A stretch of 53,817 nt of DNA. Origin: Pseudarthrobacter sp. AL07. Its GTDB lineage: Bacteria; Actinomycetota; Actinomycetes; Actinomycetales; Micrococcaceae. Position numbers and translations under genes: made by a program. Below the pieces are notes generated by a model. That model had not been told where the DNA came from. It searched no databases and saw nothing but the letters and a program-made list of their open reading frames with translations. Below, in pieces: positions 37,470 to 46,466 of the stretch (the first letter of the stretch is position 1; each line of letters starts with the position of its first letter). Location: contig NZ_JASBRB010000021.1 in assembly GCF_029960665.1 (NCBI RefSeq), forward strand, positions 1-53,817, read 5' to 3'.

Positions 37470-38642
37470 ATGAGCTCACGCACTCTGAATCCGCAGACGG
37501 GCCGTCGCGGTTATGGCAAGGCCCGCCTGGCGTTTATCTCCACCGCCACGGCAGCTGCACTGCTGCTGACGGGTTGCACGACAGTGAACGCGCCCGCCGG
37601 AGGTTCCAACGCCGCCGCCGGCGGCGGCGGGACCGACTACCTCCCCGACGAAGCGATCAAGAAGATCGTCAACGGCCGCGAGATCAAAGTCGGTTTTGCA
37701 CCCCCGATCCTCTCGGAGTTTTACACACAGGTGGAAAAGGCCGCGCACAACAAGATGAAGGAATACGAGGACCGGTTCGGCGTCAAATGGAAGTGGGAAC
37801 GTCAAGGCGCCCTTAACGACGCCCACTCCGGCACCGAGACCCTCGGAATTGTCCAAGGCTATATCGCCCGGGAGTTCGACGCGGTGTTTGTCTGCTCGGC
37901 AGCGAACGCGGCAACGATGCAGACCCTGTACAAGCAGGGATCCGAGAAAGGCATCGACTTCTACCAGTTCAACTCTACCGAGGAACTGGCCAACCCCTCC
38001 CAGGCCGAAGACCCCACCGGAGGCCTGTCCACCGTAGCGAACATCGGCTACGACGACCGCTGGCAGTCAGGGTACCTCGCCGGAAAGTACATCGCCGAGC
38101 AGCTCAAAGGCGAAGGTTCCATCATCCAAATCATGGGACCGTCCGGTTCGGACTGGACGAAATTGCGCCAACAGGGATTCAAGAAAGCCATCGCCGAACA
38201 CCCCGGACTCAAGATCGTCGGTGAAGCCGACGGCGGATACGTCAGGGATAAGGGCCTCACGGCCGCCCAGGACCTGCTGACCAAATTCCCGGACGTGAAG
38301 GCCATCTACGGCGAGAATGAAGACATGGCGCTGGGCGCTTCCCAGGCCATCGACGCCCGGGGCCTCAAGCACTGGGACGGCACGTCCGGGATCATCACCA
38401 TCGGCGCCGACGGCCTGGTCTCCGGCATGGAGGCCATCAAGGCCGGCAAACTCACCGCGACGGTGGACGTCAACAGTGCCGAGATGGGCAGCCGGATGAT
38501 TGAAAGCCTCTTCGCCCACGAGTTCCTGAACCAGGAAATCAGCCAGTTCATCCGCATCCCCACCGGCGTCGTTGACAAGTCCAACGCGGAATGGCACGAG
38601 GGCGTTCTCAAGAACGTGCTCGCTGGCCCCGGCAAATACTGA
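37470..38642 (+). CDS. Sugar-type ABC transporter substrate-binding lipoprotein (module 2)
   Basis: A 390-residue lipoprotein. The signal peptide (RLAFISTATAAALLLTGC) ends in lipobox LLTGC at about residue 33, followed by a Gly/Ala linker. The mature type I binding fold shows IKVGFAPPILSEFYTQVEKAA, EFDAVFVCSAANAATMQTLY, NIGYDDRWQSGYLAGKYIAEQL and IITIGADGLVSGMEAIKAGKLTATVDV. ATG 37470 (AAGGAAGCATCAAAG ribosome site) is preferred over GTG 37452, which lies upstream of that site. Confidence 0.88.
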   Translation: MSSRTLNPQTGRRGYGKARLAFISTATAAALLLTGCTTVNAPAGGSNAAAGGGGTDYLPDEAIKKIVNGREIKVGFAPPILSEFYTQVEKAAHNKMKEYEDRFGVKWKWERQGALNDAHSGTETLGIVQGYIAREFDAVFVCSAANAATMQTLYKQGSEKGIDFYQFNSTEELANPSQAEDPTGGLSTVANIGYDDRWQSGYLAGKYIAEQLKGEGSIIQIMGPSGSDWTKLRQQGFKKAIAEHPGLKIVGEADGGYVRDKGLTAAQDLLTKFPDVKAIYGENEDMALGASQAIDARGLKHWDGTSGIITIGADGLVSGMEAIKAGKLTATVDVNSAEMGSRMIESLFAHEFLNQEISQFIRIPTGVVDKSNAEWHEGVLKNVLAGPGKY

Positions 38643-38651
38643 CAGACCCTC

Positions 38652-38684
38652 GTCCCGGTCCGGCCGCCACGGCCGGACCGGGAC
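38652..38684 (+). terminator. Very stable hairpin after the module 2 binding-protein gene
   Basis: 15-bp perfect stem GTCCCGGTCCGGCCG / CGGCCGGACCGGGAC around a 3-nt loop. No T-run. In binding-protein operons such structures commonly keep the upstream message abundant while reducing read-through. Confidence 0.7.
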
Positions 38685-38735
38685 CCGAAGCACCTCACCG
38701 CTTTTCCCAACTTAAATGAAAGAAAGGTTCGTGCG

Positions 38736-40418
38736 ATGAAGCGAAAAATGGACCCGGTAGACATCATAATCGTAGGGCTGGGAGCCGGCGGCGGTCCGGC
38801 AGCCAAAGTGCTCAGTGAAGCCGGATACAAAGTTGTCGGATTCGATAAGGGACCCTGGCTGCGGCCTGAAGAGCACTACTCCGGTGACGAGCTCAAGTTC
38901 CAGAACCGCAGCTACCTGTGGCCGGATGTAAACCTCATGCCACGCACCGTGCGCAGTGACGCGAACTCCGAGGCCCGTATCTTCAATTTCTCCCCGGTCC
39001 CTTCCAACGTGGGAGGCGGGACCAGCCATATGGCTGGATGGATGCCCCGCCCGCGCGTGTCTGACTTCATCTTCCACTCCCTCCACGGAGACCTTGAGGG
39101 AGCAAGCCTGGCAGACTGGCCCTACCGTTACGAACATCTGGAGCCCTACCTGACAAAAGTCGAGTGGAGCTACGGCATCTCCGGTCTCACGGGCGCGGAC
39201 AAAGGCGAAGGCTTCCGCAGCAAGGCCTACCCCAGCGCACCCCTGCCGCCCACCAGCTTCGGCAAGAAATTCTATGAAGGCTCCAACAAGCTTGGTATCA
39301 ATTCCTTCCCGCTGCCGATGTCGCACCTGACCGAAGGTAACGCTCTCGGCCGGCCGGCGGTAAACCGGACCAGCTTCTGGAACCAGTACGGAGACCCGAC
39401 ACAGACCCGTTCCAGCGTGGCGACGACCTACATTCCCGAAGCTCTGGCCACCGGGAACTTTGAAGTCCGGGCCGACAGCTTCGTCCGGGAAGTAAAGGTC
39501 GGCAAGGACGGAAAAGCAACAGGAGTCATCTACATCGACCCGGACGGCGTGGAAATCGAACAGGACGCACGGGTGGTGATCCTCGCCCTTGGCGCCATCG
39601 AATCGGCCCGCCTTATGCTGCTGTCCTCCTCAAACAAGTTCCCCGACGGGCTGGCGAATGACTCGGGACTGGTAGGAAAGAACGCCACCTTCCACGAATA
39701 CATCTTCGCTGTTGGACTCTTCGACAGGGACATGGAAGACCCGCTGCATGGGTGGACCGGAAACTACCAAAGCGGCGGATCCACGCACTTCTACGAAACG
39801 GACGAGAGCCGCGGGCACATCGGCGGCGGGATCATCGCCACCACCCAGATCGGCCAGGCCATCAACGCCATCATGCCCGGGCGCCCCACCTGGGGACAGG
39901 CGATGAAGGATGCCGACCGTGACTACTTCGACTACTCCATGAAGATCGGCTTCATCCTCCAGGACATGCCCCAGGAGACCAACAGGGTCGACCTGGACCC
40001 CAACGTGAAAGACGCCTGGGGCATGCCGGTCGCGCGCATCACCAACAAACCACATGCAAATGACATAGCGATGAGCAGGTGGCAGATCGACAAGAACCAG
40101 GAGATCCTCCAGGCGGCCGGGGCGAAAAAGACGATTCCCGTCTACCTCGGGGACGAATTCACCGGAAACGCCTGCCACCAACAGGGCACCGTGCGGATGG
40201 GAACCGACCCTGCCACATCGGTGCTGAACGAATGGGGCCAGGCGCACTCCGTCGAAAACCTTTTCGTCCTGGACGGCGCGGGCTTCCCCACCGCGCTCGG
40301 CGTAAACCCCACGCTCACCATCATGGCCCATTCCTGGCGGTGCGCTGACTACATCGCCAACACCTACATGAAGGGCCGCTCCGAACGGCTGACCCTGTCC
40401 CCGATCAAGAAATCCTAG
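38736..40418 (+). CDS. GMC-family FAD oxidoreductase (module 2)
   Basis: A 560-residue GMC flavoprotein. FAD-binding IIIVGLGAGGGPAAKVLSEAG (GxGxxG at about 14-19), VGGGTSHMAGW loop at 92-102, candidate catalytic His481 (ACHQQGTVRMG) and Asn524 (GVNPTLTIM). The four-Cys segment present in the module 1 enzyme is absent here; the region reads NALGRPAVNRTSFWNQYGDP. Layout is otherwise parallel (ADWPYRYEHLEPYLTKVEWSYGISG against the module 1 [23 protein letters not shown]). It probably oxidises an imported sugar, polyol or glycoside; substrate and acceptor unknown. Confidence 0.87.
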   Translation: MKRKMDPVDIIIVGLGAGGGPAAKVLSEAGYKVVGFDKGPWLRPEEHYSGDELKFQNRSYLWPDVNLMPRTVRSDANSEARIFNFSPVPSNVGGGTSHMAGWMPRPRVSDFIFHSLHGDLEGASLADWPYRYEHLEPYLTKVEWSYGISGLTGADKGEGFRSKAYPSAPLPPTSFGKKFYEGSNKLGINSFPLPMSHLTEGNALGRPAVNRTSFWNQYGDPTQTRSSVATTYIPEALATGNFEVRADSFVREVKVGKDGKATGVIYIDPDGVEIEQDARVVILALGAIESARLMLLSSSNKFPDGLANDSGLVGKNATFHEYIFAVGLFDRDMEDPLHGWTGNYQSGGSTHFYETDESRGHIGGGIIATTQIGQAINAIMPGRPTWGQAMKDADRDYFDYSMKIGFILQDMPQETNRVDLDPNVKDAWGMPVARITNKPHANDIAMSRWQIDKNQEILQAAGAKKTIPVYLGDEFTGNACHQQGTVRMGTDPATSVLNEWGQAHSVENLFVLDGAGFPTALGVNPTLTIMAHSWRCADYIANTYMKGRSERLTLSPIKKS

Positions 40419-40432
40419 AAGGAGGAGAACAA

Positions 40433-41164
40433 ATGGTGTCAAAAGCTGACTGGGAAATCGCTCCCATCCACATCGATCCTGATACGACCGAAAAGCTATT
40501 CTTCACCGACCACCAATGGGACACAATCGAAGCAGCAGCGGCAAGGATCATGCCCACCGACCGTGATCCGGGGGCCCGAGAAGCGCGCGTCATCGTCTTC
40601 ATCGACAGGTACCTGTCCGGCATCGATTACCTCTACGCTGCAGCCGACGGAAGCGGTTTCCTGCAACTGGCGGATAAGGATGCGCACGCGGCCCGGGCCA
40701 GGAACGCCAACATGCAACGCCTATACAGGGACGGAATCCATGAACTGGACAAGAAGGCACGCGAACTGCGTGCCCCCTCCTTCAAAGAGGCGTCCGAGCA
40801 GATCCAGGATGAGGTGCTCGAGCAGATAAGCGGTGCACCCAAACCGGTCCCCGTGTCGCTGACATCCATGGAGGTCTACTACTCACGCCTCCAGGGCAAC
40901 ACTGACGAAGGCAAGAGTTTTTTCGACACCCTCTGCCTCCACGTCCGCCAAGGCTTCTACGGCGACCCCGTGTACGGAGGGAATAAGGACCAGATGGGCT
41001 GGAAAACAGTCGGTTTCGTCGGGCCAAAGAACCTGAAAGACACCATGGACGGCACTTACAGCACCGCCGAGTTCTTCGTCCAGGAGTACGACTGGGAAGA
41101 CTTGGTCCCCGGCCTCAAACACAGCCAGGACCACACCTCCAAACAGGAGCAGGGCGGTCAGTGA
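40433..41164 (+). CDS. Gluconate 2-dehydrogenase subunit 3-like protein (module 2)
   Basis: A 243-residue partner-type small subunit. FTDHQWDTIEAAAARIMPTDRD starts the domain and HVRQGFYGDPVYGGNKDQMGWKTVGFVG (about residues 169-195) is its signature block, close to that of module 1. No signal peptide is visible. AGAAGGAGGAGAAC gives a very strong ribosome site 14 bases after the GMC gene. Expected to bind the GMC protein encoded upstream. Confidence 0.83.
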   Translation: MVSKADWEIAPIHIDPDTTEKLFFTDHQWDTIEAAAARIMPTDRDPGAREARVIVFIDRYLSGIDYLYAAADGSGFLQLADKDAHAARARNANMQRLYRDGIHELDKKARELRAPSFKEASEQIQDEVLEQISGAPKPVPVSLTSMEVYYSRLQGNTDEGKSFFDTLCLHVRQGFYGDPVYGGNKDQMGWKTVGFVGPKNLKDTMDGTYSTAEFFVQEYDWEDLVPGLKHSQDHTSKQEQGGQ

Positions 41165-41251
41165 CCGTCGCAGACAACCAAACGACCCCGTATCCGGCAC
41201 TTCAAAGCCGGCGCTGGACCATCTGAAAACAAATCGAGAGGAAAGAAGACA

Positions 41252-42022
41252 ATGACCGCCTTCGAAGACAAGCTCAACAAGTACGTTGACCGTTCCAACC
41301 GCTTCATCCCGGACACCATCGACCTCAGCAAGACAGTAGTTCACGCCCTGGACATCCAGAACCTCTGCCTGGACCCCAAGGGCGCCGACTACATCGAAAG
41401 CGTCGGGGGCGCTCCCTCCGGCCAGGAATCCCTCGGGCCTGCAAAGAAGATTCTGGAACTCGCCCGGGAAAAGGGCATGAAGGTCAACTGGTCGCTCTGG
41501 GGCATGAACCCTGACGGCGCCGACCTCGGTATCTGGGGGCTGAAGTACCCGTCATGGAAGGAACCGGATTCCCCCTTCAACCACGGCACCTGGAACGGGG
41601 CGCTCGTAGACGGATTCGAACCCCAAAAGGGCGAAACCGTCTTCCAGAAGCACCGCAACAGCAGCTTCTACGGAACCGCCTTCAACGAGTACCTGATGCA
41701 GGACCACGCGGAATACCTGGTCATCATCGGGTCCTCAACGGCCAATTGCGTCCCCACCACCGCCCGCGACGGTTTCGACCGTGGCTACAAGGTCATCGTC
41801 GTTGCCGACGCCGGGACGGCCATCCCGGTCAACTCGCACGGCCGCAACCCGGAATTCGATCACGAAACACCCGAAGGCTACGGCCAGTACTGGGAATCCC
41901 TGCGCAACATCCAGGCACAGTACGCCGACGTGATGTCCAGCGACGAATTCGCAGCCTTGGTTGAACGCTCCTCCGCCGCTCAGACAAAGGCCAACGAACA
42001 ACTGACCGGCGCAGCACGCTAA
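41252..42022 (+). CDS. Isochorismatase-fold cysteine hydrolase (module 2)
   Basis: A 256-residue cysteine hydrolase with an intact catalytic triad: Asp34 (HALDIQNLCLD), Lys133 (VFQKHRNSSFYGT) and Cys166 (SSTANCVPTTARDGFDRGYKVIVV), the latter with the usual cis-peptide ANC context. The family splits amide, carbamoyl or vinyl-ether bonds (nicotinamidase, N-carbamoylsarcosine amidase and others). Position in module 2 corresponds to the nitrilase of module 1, so a C-N bond substrate is suspected. Ribosome site GAGAGGAAAGAAGACA precedes the ATG. Confidence 0.87.
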   Translation: MTAFEDKLNKYVDRSNRFIPDTIDLSKTVVHALDIQNLCLDPKGADYIESVGGAPSGQESLGPAKKILELAREKGMKVNWSLWGMNPDGADLGIWGLKYPSWKEPDSPFNHGTWNGALVDGFEPQKGETVFQKHRNSSFYGTAFNEYLMQDHAEYLVIIGSSTANCVPTTARDGFDRGYKVIVVADAGTAIPVNSHGRNPEFDHETPEGYGQYWESLRNIQAQYADVMSSDEFAALVERSSAAQTKANEQLTGAAR

Positions 42023-42032
42023 ATCACCACCC

Positions 42033-42071
42033 GGGGCCACCCGCGTCCTGACCATAGACGCGGGTGGCCCC
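42033..42071 (+). terminator. Terminator-like hairpin after the cysteine hydrolase gene
   Basis: Perfect 15-bp stem GGGGCCACCCGCGTC / GACGCGGGTGGCCCC with a 9-nt loop, then ATTAAAG. The next gene starts 78 bases later and may depend on read-through or its own promoter. Confidence 0.65.
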
Positions 42072-42149
42072 ATTAAAGCGTCACCGCCTCCGGACCCGAT
42101 CTTTGTCTACAGCTAAATCCCTGACTTTACGCCCCCGAGAGGAAAGACC

Positions 42150-43181
42150 TTGGGTCCATTCCATGTCACCGAACAACGCAAATTTGGGGGCTCCGGCTGG
42201 TCCACCTCCCTTGCCGGTTTCGGGTCCGTGGCCCTCGGGAACATGGGAAAGGTAATGACCACGGACACGGCACGCTCCCTGGTTCGGCACGCGTGGGATT
42301 CCGGAGTGCGCCTGTTCGACACCGCACCGATGTACGGGCACGGGCTCGCCGAGTATCGGCTTGCCGACGACCTCATGGACCGGGACCGGGAAGACTACAC
42401 GCTGATTACCAAGGTCGGGCGCACTCTTCACCCCGCTCCCAAAGGGACCTTCGACACTGGACCCTGGCTGCAAACACCATCCATGCGGATGGAATACGAC
42501 TACTCCTATGACGGTGTCATGAGACAGGTCGAAGACAGCCTGCAGAGAATGGGCACAGACCACTTCGACGTCTTACTCGTCCACGACACCGACCGATGGA
42601 CCCACGGAGACCAATACCTCCAACGGTTCCACGAAGCAGTGAACGGTGCATTCAAAGCACTCGAGTCGCTGCGCGAACAGAAAATCGTCTCCGCTATAGG
42701 AATCGGGGTCAACGAGACCGACGTCTGCATTGAAGCGGCCAACGCGGCGGACATCGACTGCGTACTCATCGCCGGAACATATAACCTCCTGGATCAGCAG
42801 GCCGATAGTGAGCTCCTCCCCCTGTGCCAAAATCGAGGTATTGCAGTCATCAATGGTCGGATCTTCGGATCCGGCATCCTGGCCACGGGAAACCAACCCA
42901 ACGCCCGCTTCAACTACGCTGCCGCCAGCGCCGAAGTCATCGCGAAGGTACGGCCCATCGAAGACGTATGCCGCAGCTACAACGTTCCCCTAGGAGCCGT
43001 GGCCGTCCAATTCGCCGCCGCCCACCCGGCCATCACCAACGTCTGCATGGGAGCAGGCAGCATCGAACAACAGAACCAAAACTATTCATGGCTCGAGCAG
43101 GACATACCCGCTGAGCTCTGGAACCAGCTGACCGCCGACGGTCTGCTGGACCCCGATCTCCCCACTCCTGCCTACACGTAG
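42150..43181 (+). CDS. Aldo/keto reductase, aldose-dehydrogenase type (module 2)
   Basis: A 343-residue AKR with tetrad Asp57 and Tyr62 (VRLFDTAPMYGHGLAEYRL), Lys88 (LITKVGR) and His145 (LLVHDTDR). The GHGLAEYRL and LVHDTDR patterns place it in the D-threo-aldose 1-dehydrogenase/pyridoxal 4-dehydrogenase-like branch, which oxidises cyclic hemiacetals to lactones. TTG start at 42150 with GAGAGGAAAGACC upstream; the next ATG (42162, MSP frame aside) has no ribosome site. Counterpart of the module 1 enzyme at 21758. Confidence 0.83.
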   Translation: MGPFHVTEQRKFGGSGWSTSLAGFGSVALGNMGKVMTTDTARSLVRHAWDSGVRLFDTAPMYGHGLAEYRLADDLMDRDREDYTLITKVGRTLHPAPKGTFDTGPWLQTPSMRMEYDYSYDGVMRQVEDSLQRMGTDHFDVLLVHDTDRWTHGDQYLQRFHEAVNGAFKALESLREQKIVSAIGIGVNETDVCIEAANAADIDCVLIAGTYNLLDQQADSELLPLCQNRGIAVINGRIFGSGILATGNQPNARFNYAAASAEVIAKVRPIEDVCRSYNVPLGAVAVQFAAAHPAITNVCMGAGSIEQQNQNYSWLEQDIPAELWNQLTADGLLDPDLPTPAYT

Positions 43182-43209
43182 AAGCCGCCCCCGTTCAAAA
43201 GGAACTCAA

Positions 43210-43608
43210 ATGATCGAAGAAGCGCAAAAAATTGCCGCTGCCGCTGAAAAGGCTGCCAAAGATGCAGGCCTGAGTATTGTCATCAGCATCGTTGACACCC
43301 ACGGAAACCCGGTCCTCCTGCACAGAATGGACGGGGCACCCCTTCACTCCCTGGACATGGCATTCCGCAAAGCCTACACAGCGGCCTCCTTCGACGTGGC
43401 AACCGAGGAACTCACCGACCAGGTACAGCCCGGCCAGCCGCTCTACGGACTCGCCGTGAACTCAGGAAGCAAACTCATTGCCTTCGGTGGTGGCGCACCA
43501 ACCAACCTCACAAAAGGCGAAAAAGTCGGAGTAGGGATCTCCGGCGGCACCACTCAAGAGGACATCGATATCCTGCGAAAAGCACTTGGGGCCACCACCC
43601 GGCCTTAG
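43210..43608 (+). CDS. GlcG/HbpS-like heme-degrading/-binding family protein
   Basis: A 132-residue single-domain protein: MIEEAQKIAAAAEKAAKDAG, VISIVDTHGNPVLLHRMDGAP, SLDMAFRKAYTAASFDVATEELTDQVQPG, IAFGGGAPTNLTKGEKVGVGISGGTTQEDID. The family includes HbpS and GlcG and is often found beside oxidation operons, where its biochemical role is poorly defined. Ribosome site AAAAGGAACTCAA. Last gene of module 2. Confidence 0.86.
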   Translation: MIEEAQKIAAAAEKAAKDAGLSIVISIVDTHGNPVLLHRMDGAPLHSLDMAFRKAYTAASFDVATEELTDQVQPGQPLYGLAVNSGSKLIAFGGGAPTNLTKGEKVGVGISGGTTQEDIDILRKALGATTRP

Positions 43609-44244
43609 CCTGAATCCACCGGTGGAGTTTGGGGCCTCCGCGGCATTTTAAACCCAGAATGCCCGTCTCTGGCGAGTTCTAGCGGTCGTTGCATCACACC
43701 GAAAACGGGGAGTTGCAAAACCTGTGGAAATACCATCAAGAAATGGTTCTTTCTTACCGCAACACCGCCAGTAGAACCGGTCGGGGGAACGCACGCACGA
43801 CGCCGCCTGCCCCGGCTCAGTCATGTCCACAACCGTGCATAGGCGCGTTTCAGCATATTCCGCTCATGTCGTTCACTTCCAGAAAAGCGCACACCCCAAG
43901 CTGACGTCAGGCAGCCAGGCAAACACCGTCAGAATAGGATCGGAAGGCAGCACCCGCACATTCCCCGCTGCAGAGTCTTAGATTCAAACCGGACAGAGGG
44001 CTGCCGCGGAAAGGAGCATGCCGGCCGAGGGTGCTTCGCGTGGGTGTCTGGGGTGAAGGTAGGGCCCGCTGCCGGCAGCCGGGGACAATACTGATGGGTT
44101 ATCCACCGCTACTGCTGCCGAGGGAGCTACCCCAACGGCTCCCAAATACCAGCCGTGGATAACCCGGATTGACCCCAACTGTGGACTGCCCACTTCGAGG
44201 TGCGCCAATACGATGCCTCCTCCCCATCATCGTTGCTGTCCCTT
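43609..44244. other. Intergenic region between module 2 and the conjugation operon
   Basis: A 636-base region between convergent gene sets, without a credible gene. It holds the 12-bp palindrome TCCACCGGTGGA (43616-43627), and DnaA-box-like 9-mers ATGTCCACA (43823-43831), TTATCCACC (44099-44107) and TTATCCACG on the minus strand (44162-44154). The last two form an 11-bp inverted repeat. Confidence 0.5.
44096..44165. repeat. Inverted DnaA-box-like pair
   Basis: GGGTTATCCAC (44096-44106) and its exact reverse complement GTGGATAACCC (44155-44165), 48 bp apart. Each arm contains TTATCCAC, eight of nine bases of a DnaA box. Could be part of a replication origin or just a long-looped dyad. Confidence 0.5.
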
Positions 44245-44685
44245 CTATACAGGTAGCGTCCGCACGTCTGGGAACCAGCCATCGGGGGCCTTTTTAGGTT
44301 CCAGGTGCGCGGGGTCGCGGTGCTTTTGCATGTCGCATTTATAGAACGGCCCTCGTGGGTCCAGAAGTACGCTCATGTGGTGGTCTGCGTGGTCTTTGAA
44401 CCACACGCTGATGCCGGTGGCCCCGTCGAGTCTGAGGTGTTCCCAGGCCCTCCACAGCGCTTCCACACGAGAGACAGCTTCAGGATGGAAGTACCACTCG
44501 ATGCACCATTTCGCGGCGCGGCCGTCGACGTCGCGGACGTAGGTCGGTAGCAGCTGCTCGTGCAGGAACTCCTCGGCTGAGCCGTAGACCAGTTCCGGTG
44601 GCTTCTGCTCTTCCCCAGGCTTGGGGCCCGGTTCTTCGATGTCGGTGTCGGGTGCGTCGCTGAATCGGCCGATCGCGATGGTCAT
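44245..44685 (-). CDS. DUF4913-like protein of actinobacterial conjugative plasmids
   Basis: A 146-residue protein with the DUF4913 pattern AAKWCIEWYFHPEAVSRVEALWRAWEHLRLDGATGISVWFKDHADHHMSVLLDPRGPF split over about residues 57-115, and a Pro-rich acidic N-terminus. Function unknown; the family is repeatedly found next to the coupling protein of actinobacterial transfer systems. It starts 11 bases after the VirD4-like gene stop and ends the operon. Confidence 0.78.
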   Translation of the reverse strand: MTIAIGRFSDAPDTDIEEPGPKPGEEQKPPELVYGSAEEFLHEQLLPTYVRDVDGRAAKWCIEWYFHPEAVSRVEALWRAWEHLRLDGATGISVWFKDHADHHMSVLLDPRGPFYKCDMQKHRDPAHLEPKKAPDGWFPDVRTLPV

Positions 44686-44696
44686 TTCAGAGTCTC

Positions 44697-46466
44697 CTAT
44701 CCAGTGACCCAGGGATTGGCGGAAGGTGCGGCAGCCACCGGCACTCGTTCTTCTTCCGGTTGTGGGCTGTATTTCTTGATGGACGCCTCTACAGCGTCTT
44801 TGTGCGGGCCCGTGTACCAGGGCAGCGTCCGGACCAGGGTGGCTGGTGCGCCAGAAGCGAGGACCACGGCGCGGCCACGGTCCAGCTCAGCGAGGTTGGA
44901 AACATCGAAGATGCGCTCCTTGCCCTCCTGCCGGGAACGGCTGGAACCCGACTTTCCCGAGGAAACAGAGACGTTGGTGTAGCTGTAATCCCCGATGAGG
45001 TCCGAGAGTGCCCGGAGGAAGCCTTCTTCGGCCACGCCGCCGCCGTAGACCTTGACGTTGGCGGCGGACCAGATTTTTCGCATGTTCGCCTCTCCCCACA
45101 GTTCAACTCCCTGTGACCAGGACTGCAGGATGGCCATGACGATCAGGCCCTTGGAGCCGTAGTGGCTGAACTGATCCGGCAGGCCGGCCCAACGGACGAC
45201 GTTGGCCAATTCGTCCAGGGCGAACAGCGCGGGAAGCGGCAGGCGGCCGCCGCTGCGTTCGGCCCGTTCCTCCATGGCCTCGGCAATGGCCACCGTCAGT
45301 GCCGTCGTGAGTGGGGCGGCCGAGCCGGCCCCTTCCTTAGAGAGGATGTAGATCGTCTCCTGTGAGGCAGCGAAATCGTGGGGGTTGAACTGGCGGCGGG
45401 GATCCGTGGTCACGGACGCGCCGTGGGCCGGGGCGACCCAGCGCAGTGTGTTTCTGCTCTTGAGGCACTGGATCATCTTCTCGGCCGTGCCGAAGATACC
45501 GTCGCGCTGCTTGTCGGCCAGCTTCAGCGTGGACTCCAGGCCCTTGTACTGCAGCTCGTAGTCGTGCTCTTTCAGGATCTCGATGGGTTCCTGGCTGACC
45601 TGCTCCGTCACCCACAGGTAGACCTGGGTGATGGGCAGCTCCCCCAGCGCGGCCGCGAGGAAGTAGGAAGAGAGGATGTCTTCGGCTTTCGGGTCGAAGT
45701 AGGCGTCCGGTTTGGACCCCGGAAGGCGCGAACCGACCGAGAAGTGCTGGGTGAGTTTGTAGGCCTTCTCTTCGTCCGTGACGTAGGAGAGGGGGTTCCA
45801 CCACCAGTCCGGTTCCTTCTGGGCGATCTTCTGCGGATCGAACACCCACACCGGGGCGGTCAGGACCCGGACGCCACGGGTGCCGTCCACCACGTCGCGC
45901 TTGTTCGAGGTTGAGACGACAGCACCAGGTGCATCCAGGATCGCGGGCATGACCCGTGAGGTCGACTTACCTGTCCGGGGTCCCCAGATGTCGATGCTGA
46001 GGTCTTCCCAGGACTGAATGAACTTCTGGCCGGTGGAGACCACCTTGCCCACCACGATGCCCGGGGTGTCCTTCACGCCCAGCCGCTCGGCCGTGGCTTT
46101 TGCGCCCTTCTCGGAGAATGCGGCGAGGGACTTCCCGCGCCCCAGGTACTGTGCGGCCTTATCGACCCGGGCACGCTTGGACGCGCCTTTCCTCCAGGCC
46201 ACCAGCACCACGACGGCCAGGAACAAAATTAGGCCGGCCATGAGGGCGGCGGCGACGGTGGACTGGGTTGGCCAGGGCACCCGGCCCTTGACCAGCCCAG
46301 CAACCAAATCAATCGGATGGGCAGGGGGCGCGTCAATGCCGGCCATCCAGGAGCCGAGGTGGGCGGCCGCGTAGGTCCCCCCGCCAAAGACGACGATAAA
46401 GCCAATGGCCAGCCAGACCAGCAGGGCATCCCCGAGGCCCATTCCTTTACGGTTCGGTGCGCTCAC
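44697..46466 (-). CDS. VirD4/TraG-type coupling protein
   Basis: A 589-residue T4SS coupling ATPase that brings the relaxase-DNA complex to the channel. Two N-terminal membrane segments (about residues 12-34 and 70-91) anchor it. Walker A appears as GPRTGKST (162-169) and Walker B as LFALDEL (414-420), followed by the coupling-protein pattern QFSHYGSKGLIVMAILQSWSQ and YTNVSVSSGKSGSS. Its start overlaps the VirB4 stop (ATGA). Confidence 0.88.
   Translation of the reverse strand: MSAPNRKGMGLGDALLVWLAIGFIVVFGGGTYAAAHLGSWMAGIDAPPAHPIDLVAGLVKGRVPWPTQSTVAAALMAGLILFLAVVVLVAWRKGASKRARVDKAAQYLGRGKSLAAFSEKGAKATAERLGVKDTPGIVVGKVVSTGQKFIQSWEDLSIDIWGPRTGKSTSRVMPAILDAPGAVVSTSNKRDVVDGTRGVRVLTAPVWVFDPQKIAQKEPDWWWNPLSYVTDEEKAYKLTQHFSVGSRLPGSKPDAYFDPKAEDILSSYFLAAALGELPITQVYLWVTEQVSQEPIEILKEHDYELQYKGLESTLKLADKQRDGIFGTAEKMIQCLKSRNTLRWVAPAHGASVTTDPRRQFNPHDFAASQETIYILSKEGAGSAAPLTTALTVAIAEAMEERAERSGGRLPLPALFALDELANVVRWAGLPDQFSHYGSKGLIVMAILQSWSQGVELWGEANMRKIWSAANVKVYGGGVAEEGFLRALSDLIGDYSYTNVSVSSGKSGSSRSRQEGKERIFDVSNLAELDRGRAVVLASGAPATLVRTLPWYTGPHKDAVEASIKKYSPQPEEERVPVAAAPSANPWVTG

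Noticed and set aside
43689..43904. Short open frames in the gap before the conjugation operon
   Set aside because: No ribosome site, no recognisable protein pattern, and they overlap the DnaA-box-like sites.
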